Of a stretch of DNA of 24,931 nucleotides, positions 8,087 through 15,202 are shown in pieces. A program made the translations under genes and the position numbers. The stretch covers positions 1-24,931 of the forward strand of contig JAQTYS010000010.1 in the NCBI GenBank assembly GCA_028688175.1, read 5' to 3'. Positions within the stretch are counted from its first letter, which is position 1; each line of letters begins with the position of its first letter. Under the pieces are notes generated by a model. The model saw nothing but the letters and a program-made list of their open reading frames with translations. It was not told where the DNA came from and searched no databases. The DNA comes from Methanothrix sp. (GTDB lineage Archaea; Halobacteriota; Methanosarcinia; Methanotrichales; Methanotrichaceae).

Positions 8087-8206
8087 ATGGTTGCTATGAA
8101 TACAAGGCAGCTTGATGCTGCAGCGACTCCTCAGTTATTTGAGAAATACCCCTTGCGGATCAGCGACAATTATTATAGAAAGCGGCTCCACAGTATATCC
8201 TCATGA
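8087..8206 (+). CDS. Short ORF overlapping the DUF523 gene start
   Basis: A 39-codon frame that starts ATG at 8087, with AGGT just before it, and ends in TGA inside the ATGA shared with the next gene. The peptide has a plausible composition, with LFEKYPLRISDNYYRKRL in the centre. The P-x-R-I-S-x-x-Y-Y pattern is faintly reminiscent of the N-terminal region of lysine-2,3-aminomutase-family radical SAM proteins, but the match is too short to name. It could be a leader peptide coupled to the downstream gene, a small protein, or the stub of a decayed gene. A GCAGC-TTGAT-GCTGC hairpin lies inside it at 8107-8121. Confidence 0.35.
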   Translation: MVAMNTRQLDAAATPQLFEKYPLRISDNYYRKRLHSISS

Positions 8207-9222
8207 GATCATTCGCCAGGCCTAAAGTGGTTTTGAGCAAGTGCATCGAATTTGCCAAATGCCGATATGACGGCAGCATGATTCCCAGCGATTTTGTCAA
8301 GGCGTTAGAGCCTCATGTGGAATTCATCCCGGTCTGCGCGGAGATGGAGATAGGCCTGGGAGTGCCCAGAGACTCCATAAGGATCGTATCGATTAATGGA
8401 GAACATAGGCTGGTCCAGCCGGCCACTGGCCTGGATGTAACAGACAAAATGGGGGACTTTTCAAGCAGCTTCCTGGCTTCCTTGCAGGAGGTGGACGGAT
8501 TCATCCTCAAGTATCGCTCTCCTTCCTGCGGCATGAAGGATATCAAGGTCTATTCAGGCTCAGCAAAGTCAACAGCCGTATCTAAGACCGCTGGCTTCTT
8601 CGGAGGGGCCGTGGTCAAGTCTTTTCCCGATCTGGCAATCGAGGACGAAGGCAGGCTCCGAAATTTCAACATCAGAGAGCACTTCCTGACCAAGCTTTAT
8701 GCTCTGGCAAGCTTCAGAGAAATGCAGAACCACGGTTCGGTCTCGGATCTAATCCAATTCCATACCGAAAATAAGCTGCTTCTTGCCGCTCATAGCCTGA
8801 AGGAGGCCAAGATCTTAGGAAATATAGTGTCCAACCACGAGAGCCTGGATTTTGCAGATCAAGCCAGACTGTATCGAATGCATCTGGCAGAAGCCCTCAA
8901 GAGGCCGCCCCGATATACCTCCAAAGCAAATGTGCTCAATCATTCTCTGGGATACTTCTCAGAGCAGCTGTCTATTGACGAGAAGGCCAATTTTCTCAGG
9001 AACATAGAGCGATTTAAGGAGAGAAGGCTTCCTTTCAGTGCCCTTCTGGCCGTGCTGCAGAGCTGGATAGCTCGTTTTGGGGTGGAGTACTTGAGGAATC
9101 AGACACTTTTCGAGCCTTTTCCTGAGGAGCTGATTGAGCTGTGCCGGGACACTCAATGCGAATGGTCTGGCTCGGAGCTTTTTGAAGGAAGAGAGGCTAC
9201 AGGAGCACCTAAGAGATCATGA
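8203..9222 (+). CDS. DUF523-DUF1722 fusion protein (TudS/YbgA-like)
   Basis: A 339-aa protein with two recognisable domains. Residues about 8-150 are DUF523, with cysteines C14 and C20 (LSKCIEFAKCRYDG), C45 (PVCAEMEIGLGVPR) and C109 (RSPSCGMKD). In the TudS thiouracil desulfidases of this family, three such cysteines hold a [4Fe-4S] cluster. Residues about 155-320 are DUF1722 (YbgA-type), with REHFLTKLYALASFRE, HTENKLLLAAHS and LGYFSEQLS. In Escherichia coli ybgA is next to the photolyase gene phr. Here the next gene is a UV endonuclease remnant, overlapping by ATGA, which gives the same DNA-damage context. Activity is unknown: sulfur removal from a thiolated base is the family-level guess for the first domain, and the second has no established role. 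Confidence 0.85.
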   Translation: MRSFARPKVVLSKCIEFAKCRYDGSMIPSDFVKALEPHVEFIPVCAEMEIGLGVPRDSIRIVSINGEHRLVQPATGLDVTDKMGDFSSSFLASLQEVDGFILKYRSPSCGMKDIKVYSGSAKSTAVSKTAGFFGGAVVKSFPDLAIEDEGRLRNFNIREHFLTKLYALASFREMQNHGSVSDLIQFHTENKLLLAAHSLKEAKILGNIVSNHESLDFADQARLYRMHLAEALKRPPRYTSKANVLNHSLGYFSEQLSIDEKANFLRNIERFKERRLPFSALLAVLQSWIARFGVEYLRNQTLFEPFPEELIELCRDTQCEWSGSELFEGREATGAPKRS

Positions 9223-9690
9223 AGATCGGCTATCCTACCATCGCTCTGGGTTTGAGCTGCACGCCCAGCCATACCTTTCGTCTCGCACCCTACTCAGAGG
9301 AGAGGCTTATCAAGACTGTCGCCAAAAACCTGGATTACCTGGAAAATATCCATGAATATAATCTGGATAATGATTTCCTGTTCTTTCGCATAAGCTCGGA
9401 CATTGTGCCGTTCGCATCGCATCCTATCTGCAAATTTGAATGGGCACATTATTTTGCAGCCCTCCTGGCGGATCTGGGGCAATTCATAAGGATTTATTCC
9501 AATAGTTTTCGATACACTCCATTATGAATGCCATCCTAGTTGCGAAATCCTTAGATAGGCACTCGAAGGGAAGACATGGCGCGATTCTGACGGAATTCCG
9601 AAGGTTGACTACAGCAGCCAGGCCCCGGGGAAGAAGGCGGGAAAGTATGCAAAGTCCATTCCATCCCTCCTCAGAGTACGTTCTCAAATA
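9219..9690 (+). pseudogene. uvsE: Decayed UV-damage endonuclease (UvsE/UVDE) gene
   Basis: The ATG overlaps the previous stop (ATGA). The first 90 or so residues are a good UVDE N-terminus: MKIGYPTIALGLSCTPSHTF, RLAPYSEERLIKTVAKNLDYL, then FLFFRISSDIVPFASHPIC and LGQFIR. The frame then degenerates and stops at 9527 after 102 codons, where about 290 are expected. In a different frame, at about 9556-9675, the C-terminal part of the same protein reappears: ALEGKTWRDSDGIPKVDYSS, QAPGKKAG. One in-frame TAG precedes it. About 110 residues of the central TIM barrel, including most metal ligands, are missing, so the gene has both a frameshift and an internal deletion. The full-length family makes an incision next to UV photoproducts. 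This copy should be inactive. Confidence 0.8.
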
Positions 9691-9693
9691 AAA

Positions 9694-10917
9694 TCATTTA
9701 GCCACGGCCAGCGTCAGATTGCCGTGCGGCATGACCAGCATGCGCGCATCCCTGCCCTGTCTGGCTCTGGCCAGCTCCAGGGCCTCCTCAAGAGTTGCCG
9801 CTGGAGTAAAGAAGCACATCTCCGCCTTATCCATAGGCAGAGCCGATACCAGGATCAGATGATGCTGCATGGACTCCTTGGCCAGGAAGGCGGCCTTGTG
9901 CCCGCCAAACTCATACTCCCTGCCAAAGCGCTCCCAGCAATCCTCGGCAGATGTCGCTTCCCTTGCCCAGCGCTCGAATACGGGATGGCCCAGTCCCTCG
10001 CTGCACTGCGCCACCAGGATGATGCTGCCGCCGGGAAGAGCAGCGTTTTTGGCATTGTCCAGAGCTTTTTGCGCCTGGAAGAGGTTTAGGTCTTTGGGCC
10101 TGCCCCCTGCGCAGGTCACAACTATCTCTGCCGGCTTAACCGGGCGGCGGTACATGCGATCCACGGTAGCAGCGCCGATGCGGTGAGCGGAGATAAAGTC
10201 GCCGGCAACCGACTGGACAACCTCCTTCTTGCCATTCAATACGACATTCAAAATGAAATCCAGCCCAGCTATTCCAGCCGCGTCCTCCATGTCCTGGCGA
10301 ACCGGGCTGTCCAGCCTTCCCGTAACTGAGTTTGCTTCCCTCATCAGCTCATGATTCTTGATAACAGAACGCTCCGAGCTGACTCCCGGCAAGACGGCTT
10401 TGGCTCCGCCGCTGTATCCGGCATAATAGTGATACTCGATATTTCCTGTGGCCACGATGAGATCAGATGAGAGAGCCGTCTCCAGGATCTCCACTGGCGT
10501 TCCCCGCCTTGTTTCACCCAAAGATACGCAATTCTTGGGATCATGCTGCATGTAGGGCAGGCTGGTACAGCCTTTCAGGAGCAAGCGTTCCTCCTCGGTC
10601 GTCATCCTGCGGTGCGTACCCAGAGCAAAGATAATTCTGAGATCGCTGATGCCCAGATCCTCAAGCCGACGGATAAGAGGCGGAAGCATGAGATGACTGG
10701 GGGCAGGACGGGTGATATCGCTCACCAGAATGCTGGCCGATTTAGAGCCGGCAAAATCATCCAGACATTTTCCATTGGAATGATCAATTGATCTATCAAT
10801 CTCACCGGCAGGCGCGGCTGAAAGCTCTTCTGCCAGTACCACCTCTGCCCCTTCATCCAACATCAGATCGAGGCACCCTTGACCGTAGCCAAGCCGGACA
10901 TTATTATTAGAATTCAT
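9694..10917 (-). CDS. larA: LarA-family (nickel-pincer lactate racemase-like) protein, DUF2088
   Basis: A 407-aa LarA-like enzyme. LarA racemises lactate or related 2-hydroxyacids using a nickel-pincer nucleotide tethered to a lysine. Visible residues from the chosen ATG at 10917: SDITRP at 66-71, H102 in GTHRRMT (LarA H108), H163 in EYHYYAGYSGG (LarA H174), K173 in GGAKAVLPG (LarA K184, cofactor attachment) and H189 (LarA H200, nickel ligand). The spacings 163-173-189 reproduce 174-184-200 exactly, which argues for a functional cofactor site. The start at 10917 avoids overlap with the upstream DUF58 gene and has GGAAG about 11 bases before it. The gene is last in a moxR-DUF58-larA operon. 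No larB, larC or larE for making the cofactor is in the window. The true substrate may differ from lactate. Confidence 0.85.
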   Translation of the reverse strand: MNSNNNVRLGYGQGCLDLMLDEGAEVVLAEELSAAPAGEIDRSIDHSNGKCLDDFAGSKSASILVSDITRPAPSHLMLPPLIRRLEDLGISDLRIIFALGTHRRMTTEEERLLLKGCTSLPYMQHDPKNCVSLGETRRGTPVEILETALSSDLIVATGNIEYHYYAGYSGGAKAVLPGVSSERSVIKNHELMREANSVTGRLDSPVRQDMEDAAGIAGLDFILNVVLNGKKEVVQSVAGDFISAHRIGAATVDRMYRRPVKPAEIVVTCAGGRPKDLNLFQAQKALDNAKNAALPGGSIILVAQCSEGLGHPVFERWAREATSAEDCWERFGREYEFGGHKAAFLAKESMQHHLILVSALPMDKAEMCFFTPAATLEEALELARARQGRDARMLVMPHGNLTLAVAK

Positions 10918-10922
10918 GATAT

Positions 10923-11780
10923 TTATGTCTTCCAGATCACGGCGCGGCTGAGCATCTCGGAAAAGGCTTCGAAGATGGGACGATCCGTTTTCACAAGGAA
11001 ATAATCCGCCCCAACCTGACTGCATGCCGCCCTGATGCGATCATTATGCTCTGCCATACGTCTGAGATACTCCTTTCGCTCATCCTCAGTCACCCGGGTG
11101 ATGAGCGGCTGGCCGCTCTCCATGTCTACGAACTTGATATCGCCTCCGAAGGCAAGCTCCGCCTCTTGCGCTGCCAGCACTTGAATTACCACCAGCTCAT
11201 GCCCTGATAGCCGGTAGATGCTGGATAGGACATCATCCGTCTCTCCCAGCAGGTCGGATATCAGGACCACCAGGCTGGTGGTCTTGAGAAGCGATTCCAC
11301 CTGATCTGCGATGCCAAGCAAGCCCGTCCCACCTCGAGGACTTATCCCGTCCAGCACCTCAATGGATTGAAAGAGATTTCTTCTTCCCCGTTTGGGCTCA
11401 CCAGGATAGAGCTTCTTGCAAAAGAGGGATATGGCATACTTCTCATTTTCCAGGGTGGCCAGATAGGCAAAGCCAGCGGCCAGGCGCGCAGCATATCCAA
11501 ACTTTCCCTCATAGCCCATGCTGGCGCTGCCGTCCAGGAGAATGTGCACCACCAGGCTTCTCTCCTCCTCATGCTCCCGGATGTAGAGCTTTTCAGTTCG
11601 ACCGAAGACCTTCCAGTCCACCAGCTTGAAGTCGTCTCCTTTGCGGTATTCCCGGTAGCCGACTGGGCTTATGCCGTGTCCAAAGCGCAGGGACTTTCTG
11701 CCTCCACTGTAGGCGGTCGATACTCGCTTCCTGACGAGCAAGGAGAACTTCTCCAGCTCTTTAAAGAACTCTGTATCCAT
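10923..11780 (-). CDS. DUF58 protein with von Willebrand A-like domain
   Basis: A 285-aa soluble DUF58 protein. The family signature GISPVGYREYRKGDDFKLVD, then WKVFGRTEKLYIREHEEER, is at residues 36-74. A vWA-type metal site follows as DGSASM at 83-88. The C-terminal half has VVLISDLLGE and LVVIQVLAAQE typical of the fold. No membrane segment is visible, unlike longer DUF58 members. Proteins of this type work with MoxR AAA+ ATPases, probably as adaptors in metal insertion or assembly of protein complexes. The start lies nine bases downstream of the moxR stop, and its ribosome site (AAGGA) lies around that stop, indicating coupled translation. It is followed five bases later by the larA start. 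Confidence 0.85.
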   Translation of the reverse strand: MDTEFFKELEKFSLLVRKRVSTAYSGGRKSLRFGHGISPVGYREYRKGDDFKLVDWKVFGRTEKLYIREHEEERSLVVHILLDGSASMGYEGKFGYAARLAAGFAYLATLENEKYAISLFCKKLYPGEPKRGRRNLFQSIEVLDGISPRGGTGLLGIADQVESLLKTTSLVVLISDLLGETDDVLSSIYRLSGHELVVIQVLAAQEAELAFGGDIKFVDMESGQPLITRVTEDERKEYLRRMAEHNDRIRAACSQVGADYFLVKTDRPIFEAFSEMLSRAVIWKT

Positions 11781-11789
11781 GATCGATCC

Positions 11790-12746
11790 TTAAAGATCTT
11801 GACTCTTTAAAATGTCCGTTACCACCTGGTCGCGAGTGAGACCCTTTCGCTCCGCCTCAAAGCCCAGGATGATCCTGTGCCTCAAGACCGGATAAGCCAT
11901 GACATGCAGATCATCTTTGGAGACATAGTTCCTGCCCTGCAAGAAAGCTCTGGCTTTTGCTGAGAGAATAAGACCGATGGTAGCCCTGGGGCTGGCTCCG
12001 TATGCAACTCCCTCCCACTTGCGCGTGGCCAGGACGAGATTTACTGTCGCTTTCTTCAGATCATCGGAAACAGGAATGTCTCGGCAGAGTTGCTGCAGTG
12101 CAATCACCTCATCCTTGCTGACCACCGGCTGCACGTTGGGCTCGCCGCGAATGGTATATCTCTCCAGGATCTCCATTTCCTCTTCCTTGGATGGATATTC
12201 CATGAAAACCTTGAGCAAGAACCTGTCCAGTTGTGCCTCGGGAAGAGGGAAGGTGCCTTCCATCTCAATTGGGTTTTGCGTGGCCAGGATAAAAAATGGC
12301 TTATCGAGAAGATAGGTCTTGTTACCCACCGTTACCTGCTTTTCCTGCATGGCCTCTAAAAGAGCGCTCTGCGTCTTGGGAGATGCCCGGTTGATCTCAT
12401 CCGCCAGGACTATATTGGAAAATACTGGCCCCGCCTCGAAGCGAAACTTTTTGCTCTTGTCGATCTCGTCGATGATGGTCGTGCCGGTGATGTCCGCAGG
12501 CATAAGGTCGGGTGTGCATTGAATCCTGCTGTAATCAAGGCCCAGACAGGAGGCCGTGGTCTTCACAAGAAGCGTCTTGGCAAGGCCTGGATTGCTCTCC
12601 AGGAGAGCGTGGCCTCCGGCCAGAATGGCAACCAGTAGCTGCTCGATGGCCACATTCTGGCCGACCATGACTTTGTCGATCTCGCGCCGGAGCCTTTTGA
12701 AGATCTCAGGTGCCCGGCTGTAGACTGCTTTCTGATCCTCCGACAT
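11790..12746 (-). CDS. MoxR-family AAA+ ATPase
   Basis: A 318-aa MoxR ATPase (AAA_3 core plus C-terminal lid), a chaperone-like ATPase that typically acts with vWA/DUF58 partners. Motifs: Walker A ESNPGLAKT at 50-58 (S where many relatives have G), Walker B IVLADE at 112-117 followed by INRASPKTQSALLEAMQE, sensor 1 and pore region FILATQNPIEMEGTFPLPEA near 151-170, and the lid with GASPRATIGLI near 250-260. The ATG is supported by AAGGAG seven bases upstream. It is the first gene of the operon with DUF58 and larA. CATATAATCT at about 12815-12824 is a possible TATA box on this strand. Confidence 0.9.
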   Translation of the reverse strand: MSEDQKAVYSRAPEIFKRLRREIDKVMVGQNVAIEQLLVAILAGGHALLESNPGLAKTLLVKTTASCLGLDYSRIQCTPDLMPADITGTTIIDEIDKSKKFRFEAGPVFSNIVLADEINRASPKTQSALLEAMQEKQVTVGNKTYLLDKPFFILATQNPIEMEGTFPLPEAQLDRFLLKVFMEYPSKEEEMEILERYTIRGEPNVQPVVSKDEVIALQQLCRDIPVSDDLKKATVNLVLATRKWEGVAYGASPRATIGLILSAKARAFLQGRNYVSKDDLHVMAYPVLRHRIILGFEAERKGLTRDQVVTDILKSQDL

Positions 12747-12884
12747 TATTCTCTCCTTCTATCATTTTCTGGAGGGGGTTTTCGGGTAATTATAGCTTTT
12801 CCCTATTGCTTTTTCTAGATTATATGTCAGGGCATTTCAGGAGCTGCTTGATTTACCTCTTCGCATACAATTTATTGGTAATAG

Positions 12885-13025
12885 GTATTTATCCGGACCG
12901 CAACCTATGCCCTAAGCGCAGCCAACGTGCAACCCTGGCGCTTTGTGGTGATGAAGAACAGAGAGCTGTGGATAGAGCAGGCTGCTAAATCATTGGGAAT
13001 AGGATGCTGCTGGATAAAGATGTGA
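12885..13025 (+). pseudogene. Nitroreductase-family gene remnant
   Basis: A 46-codon open frame whose translation contains the FMN-binding start of nitroreductases, YALSAANVQPWRFVVMKNRE, followed after LWIEQAAKS by LGIGCCWI. The latter normally lies about 90-100 residues further on (the LGLGSCWIG-type motif). The two pieces are now adjacent, so the middle of the gene has been deleted. There is no start codon with a ribosome site, and a TAG closes the frame upstream (12882-12884). The rest of the 291-base gap 12747-13037 shows only AT-rich sequence, including probable promoter elements for moxR on the minus strand. Confidence 0.65.
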
Positions 13026-13037
13026 TCCTCAAGTGGA

Positions 13038-13544
13038 TTGAGTGACGAACTGACAGAGATTGCAGGGGAGAATCCAGAATTGACGGAAGATAATTTACAT
13101 ATCGGTGAATGGAAAGAGAATTCAATCAGAGTAGATCTTGTGCGATCCTGGCAAGAGGAAGAGATTGTGCATCTCTATCGGGCCGCAGGCTGGTGGAAAG
13201 AGGAGATGGATGCCAGCCGGATCAACGATTTGATCAGAGGAAGCTTTCTATTCGCCGTGGCGATTGATATTTCTACCGGCAGAGCCGTGGGGATGGGCCG
13301 TGTGATTTCAGATGGTATTGCAGACGGGTATATTCAGGATCTGGTGGTGCAGGGCGACAAGAGGAGCTGGGGAGTGGGAACGATGATTCTCGCCAGGCTT
13401 TTGGAGGAATGCAGGATTCGCAAGATCACCTGGATCGGTTTGATCGCAAAACCAGGCAAAGAGGATTTTTACAGATCACTGGGGTTTGTGACCATGCCCG
13501 GATATGTGCCCATGCTCTTTGATGAGGGGGCAAGAGGATGCTAG
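13038..13544 (+). CDS. GNAT-family N-acetyltransferase
   Basis: A 168-aa GNAT protein. Beta strands FLFAVAIDISTGRAVGMGRV and ADGYIQDLVVQGD lead into the acetyl-CoA pyrophosphate loop KRSWGVGTMILARLLEE (R/Q-x-x-G-x-G) at about 112-129. DFYRSLGFVTMPGYVPM near the end is the usual closing motif. The start is a TTG at 13038 with no clear ribosome site; a later start, for example the GTG at 13140, remains possible because the first 30 residues are not part of the core fold. The gene overlaps the following DUF2156 gene by seven bases, so the two form an operon. The acyl acceptor is unknown. Confidence 0.78.
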   Translation: MSDELTEIAGENPELTEDNLHIGEWKENSIRVDLVRSWQEEEIVHLYRAAGWWKEEMDASRINDLIRGSFLFAVAIDISTGRAVGMGRVISDGIADGYIQDLVVQGDKRSWGVGTMILARLLEECRIRKITWIGLIAKPGKEDFYRSLGFVTMPGYVPMLFDEGARGC

Positions 13545-14449
13545 GCAATGCAGACTTCAGGCCCGTTGCACTCTCAGACCGGGATTTCTTTTTGCGCCAT
13601 TATCAGAGCTACCCCCAGCAGCACAGCGATAATACTTTTACCAACATGGTCTGCTGGAATGACTATGCTCATTACAGGTATGCCTACCTGGATGGCTGTA
13701 TAATCCTTTGCAGCACAATCGCAAAAATGACACGTTACCGCCCCCCCATCGGCCCCAGAAATCCAAAGCTTCTATCTGACGTTCTGAGGCTTGCCGCCAA
13801 GAGCGAGGAAGAGTATCCGTTTGTAATCCTGGACCCGGATACTAAAGATTGGATGGCCGGAATCTATCCGGATCTTCAATTCCATGCGGAGAGAAAGTAC
13901 TTTGACTATGTCTATCTGGCCTCGGATCTGGCGGAATTGCCGGGCAAGAAATATCTAACCATTCGCCAACAACTTAACAAATTCCAGAAGACCTGCATGC
14001 CCCAGGTAGAGATGATCCGCGAAGAGAATCTCAGCGAGATCGAGGATTTCCTGGACCTGTGGTGCGATTGGAAGGATTGCGACTCCGATCCAGTGCTCGC
14101 CAGCGAAAAGGAGGCAGTGTCTTTTGCCTTATCTCATTATAAAGAGCTGCAGATCTCTGGACTTGCCATCCGTGCCAATGGCAAGATAGGTGCCATGTCC
14201 CTCTTTGAAGGTTTAAACAGCGATACGGCTCTGGTACATTTCGAGAAGGGGCTGCCGGATTGCAAGGGAATTTATAGGGCCATCAATGCTGAGACGGCCA
14301 GGGTCTTGGCAAAGGATTACAAATACATCAACCGGGAAAGCGACATGGGAGTAGAAGGCATTCGCGAGGCGAAGACACGATACCATCCCCGTCATATGGC
14401 TATGGTGCATATGCTCAGGAGAGATGAGCTGGAGCAGTTGCTATATTAA
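13538..14449 (+). CDS. DUF2156 (LPG-synthase C-terminal-like) protein
   Basis: A 303-aa soluble protein of the DUF2156/COG4866 family, a double GNAT-like fold related to the catalytic part of lysylphosphatidylglycerol synthases. Supporting blocks: FRPVALSDRDFFLRHYQSYP at the start, SDNTFTNMVCWNDYAHYRYA, VILDPD, KYFDYVYLASDLAELPGKKY, and the C-terminal KGIYRAINAETARVLAKDYK, YINRESDMGVEGIREAKTRY and HP. There are no membrane segments, so it is not a full flippase-synthase. By family it could transfer an aminoacyl or acyl group, but the substrate is not established. The ATG lies inside the end of the GNAT gene, and GAGGGGG at 13525-13531 is the probable ribosome site. Confidence 0.8.
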   Translation: MLGNADFRPVALSDRDFFLRHYQSYPQQHSDNTFTNMVCWNDYAHYRYAYLDGCIILCSTIAKMTRYRPPIGPRNPKLLSDVLRLAAKSEEEYPFVILDPDTKDWMAGIYPDLQFHAERKYFDYVYLASDLAELPGKKYLTIRQQLNKFQKTCMPQVEMIREENLSEIEDFLDLWCDWKDCDSDPVLASEKEAVSFALSHYKELQISGLAIRANGKIGAMSLFEGLNSDTALVHFEKGLPDCKGIYRAINAETARVLAKDYKYINRESDMGVEGIREAKTRYHPRHMAMVHMLRRDELEQLLY

Positions 14450-14520
14450 TCTATGATGATCTACCTTGGCTAAAAGATATGGGCATATGGGCATCCTTGC
14501 AGGTGCAAAAAATGCTTATG

Positions 14521-14880
14521 CTAATCTATATGCTCATAAATTGCTCTTGCCGGAATATTTAGAATTCTTGTGGTTATTTCTACGAATAGATCTTCCTGCT
14601 GCATTTTATCCATTCCGAATTTGTCATCCAGGGCCAATCTTTCCATCTCGAGAGCAATAAGCCTCGTCTGAATCTGGGCAATTTTGTAGTGATTTCCCAG
14701 GCACGCAATAATATTCATGAAGTATCCGATACTGCGTGGTTTCTCTGATGACAGATTCTTAATCAGGCCGCATTCGGTACAATAGGGATGGGGCTTTAAT
14801 CCCCTTTCTCTGCCTTCAAAGTAGTAGGGCAGCCAGATCTTCTCTCTGCTGCCGGATATCTTGTGCTCGCAACCAGACAT
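14521..14880 (-). CDS. Small conserved-looking CxxC protein
   Basis: A 119-aa protein I do not recognise by name. Two metal-binding candidate pieces are visible: C4-x-H6 at the N-terminus and HPYCTECG at 31-38 (C34, C37), which together could hold one zinc. The rest looks helical (IGYFMNIIACLGNHYKIAQ, then IQTRLIALEMERLALDDKFG) and the tail LFVEITTRILNIPARAIYEH is compact. The ATG at 14880 has GAGGGAT about nine bases upstream. The gene is alone: DUF2156 converges from one side and acs1 ends beyond the gap on the other. A perfect inverted repeat lies immediately upstream and could be an operator. A zinc-ribbon regulatory role is only a guess. Confidence 0.65.
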   Translation of the reverse strand: MSGCEHKISGSREKIWLPYYFEGRERGLKPHPYCTECGLIKNLSSEKPRSIGYFMNIIACLGNHYKIAQIQTRLIALEMERLALDDKFGMDKMQQEDLFVEITTRILNIPARAIYEHID

Positions 14881-14895
14881 CTATTTTATCCCTCG

Positions 14896-14915
14896 TCTCT
14901 GATTAGGATCAGAGA
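14896..14915. repeat. Perfect 8-bp inverted repeat upstream of the CxxC gene
   Basis: TCTCTGAT (14896-14903), four bases TAGG, then ATCAGAGA (14908-14915). It begins 16 bases upstream of the 14880 start codon, so it could be an operator or a leader hairpin for that gene. The remainder of the 322-base gap up to 15202 is AT-rich, with no gene visible apart from the acs1 terminator region. Confidence 0.5.
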
Positions 14916-15176
14916 TTCGGAGCATTAAAACTTTTTGCAGGTAGGATAATAGAATGGGAGATACTTGAAGGGGGTATAGCCATTTGCCAATAATCCTTTT
15001 TCGTTAAATATATTCTCATTCTTTTTTACTGTTCGTCTAAGTTGCGCCATATTGGTATTAGCAAAAAAAGATAGTTAAATTGATGAACTATTATTATATA
15101 TTAGATGGAGATGAGATTAATGAATGATGTGCAAATTATTCCTGCGCGAATTAGAATAATATAATAGTAGAACTTT

Positions 15177-15200
15177 AAAAAAAAGGGAGGGTTATATCCC
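15177..15200 (-). terminator. acs1 terminator (U8 tract)
   Basis: On the minus strand the acs1 stop is followed within a few bases by GGGATATAACCCTCCC, a weak GGG/CCC stem, and then eight T (15177-15184 on the plus strand as A). This is a typical U-tract terminator position. Confidence 0.55.
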
Positions 15201-15202
15201 AC

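Noticed and set aside
10918..11025. N-terminal extension of larA to the ATG at 11025
   Set aside because: It overlaps the DUF58 gene by about 100 bases. The added residues do not resemble LarA, whose usual start matches the ATG at 10917.
12710..12988. 92-codon plus-strand frame before the GNAT gene
   Set aside because: It begins inside moxR antisense, and a different frame in the same stretch matches a nitroreductase, so this one is noise.
14466..14660. 64-codon plus-strand frame after the DUF2156 gene
   Set aside because: It overlaps the end of the CxxC gene on the other strand and has low-complexity composition with no ribosome site.
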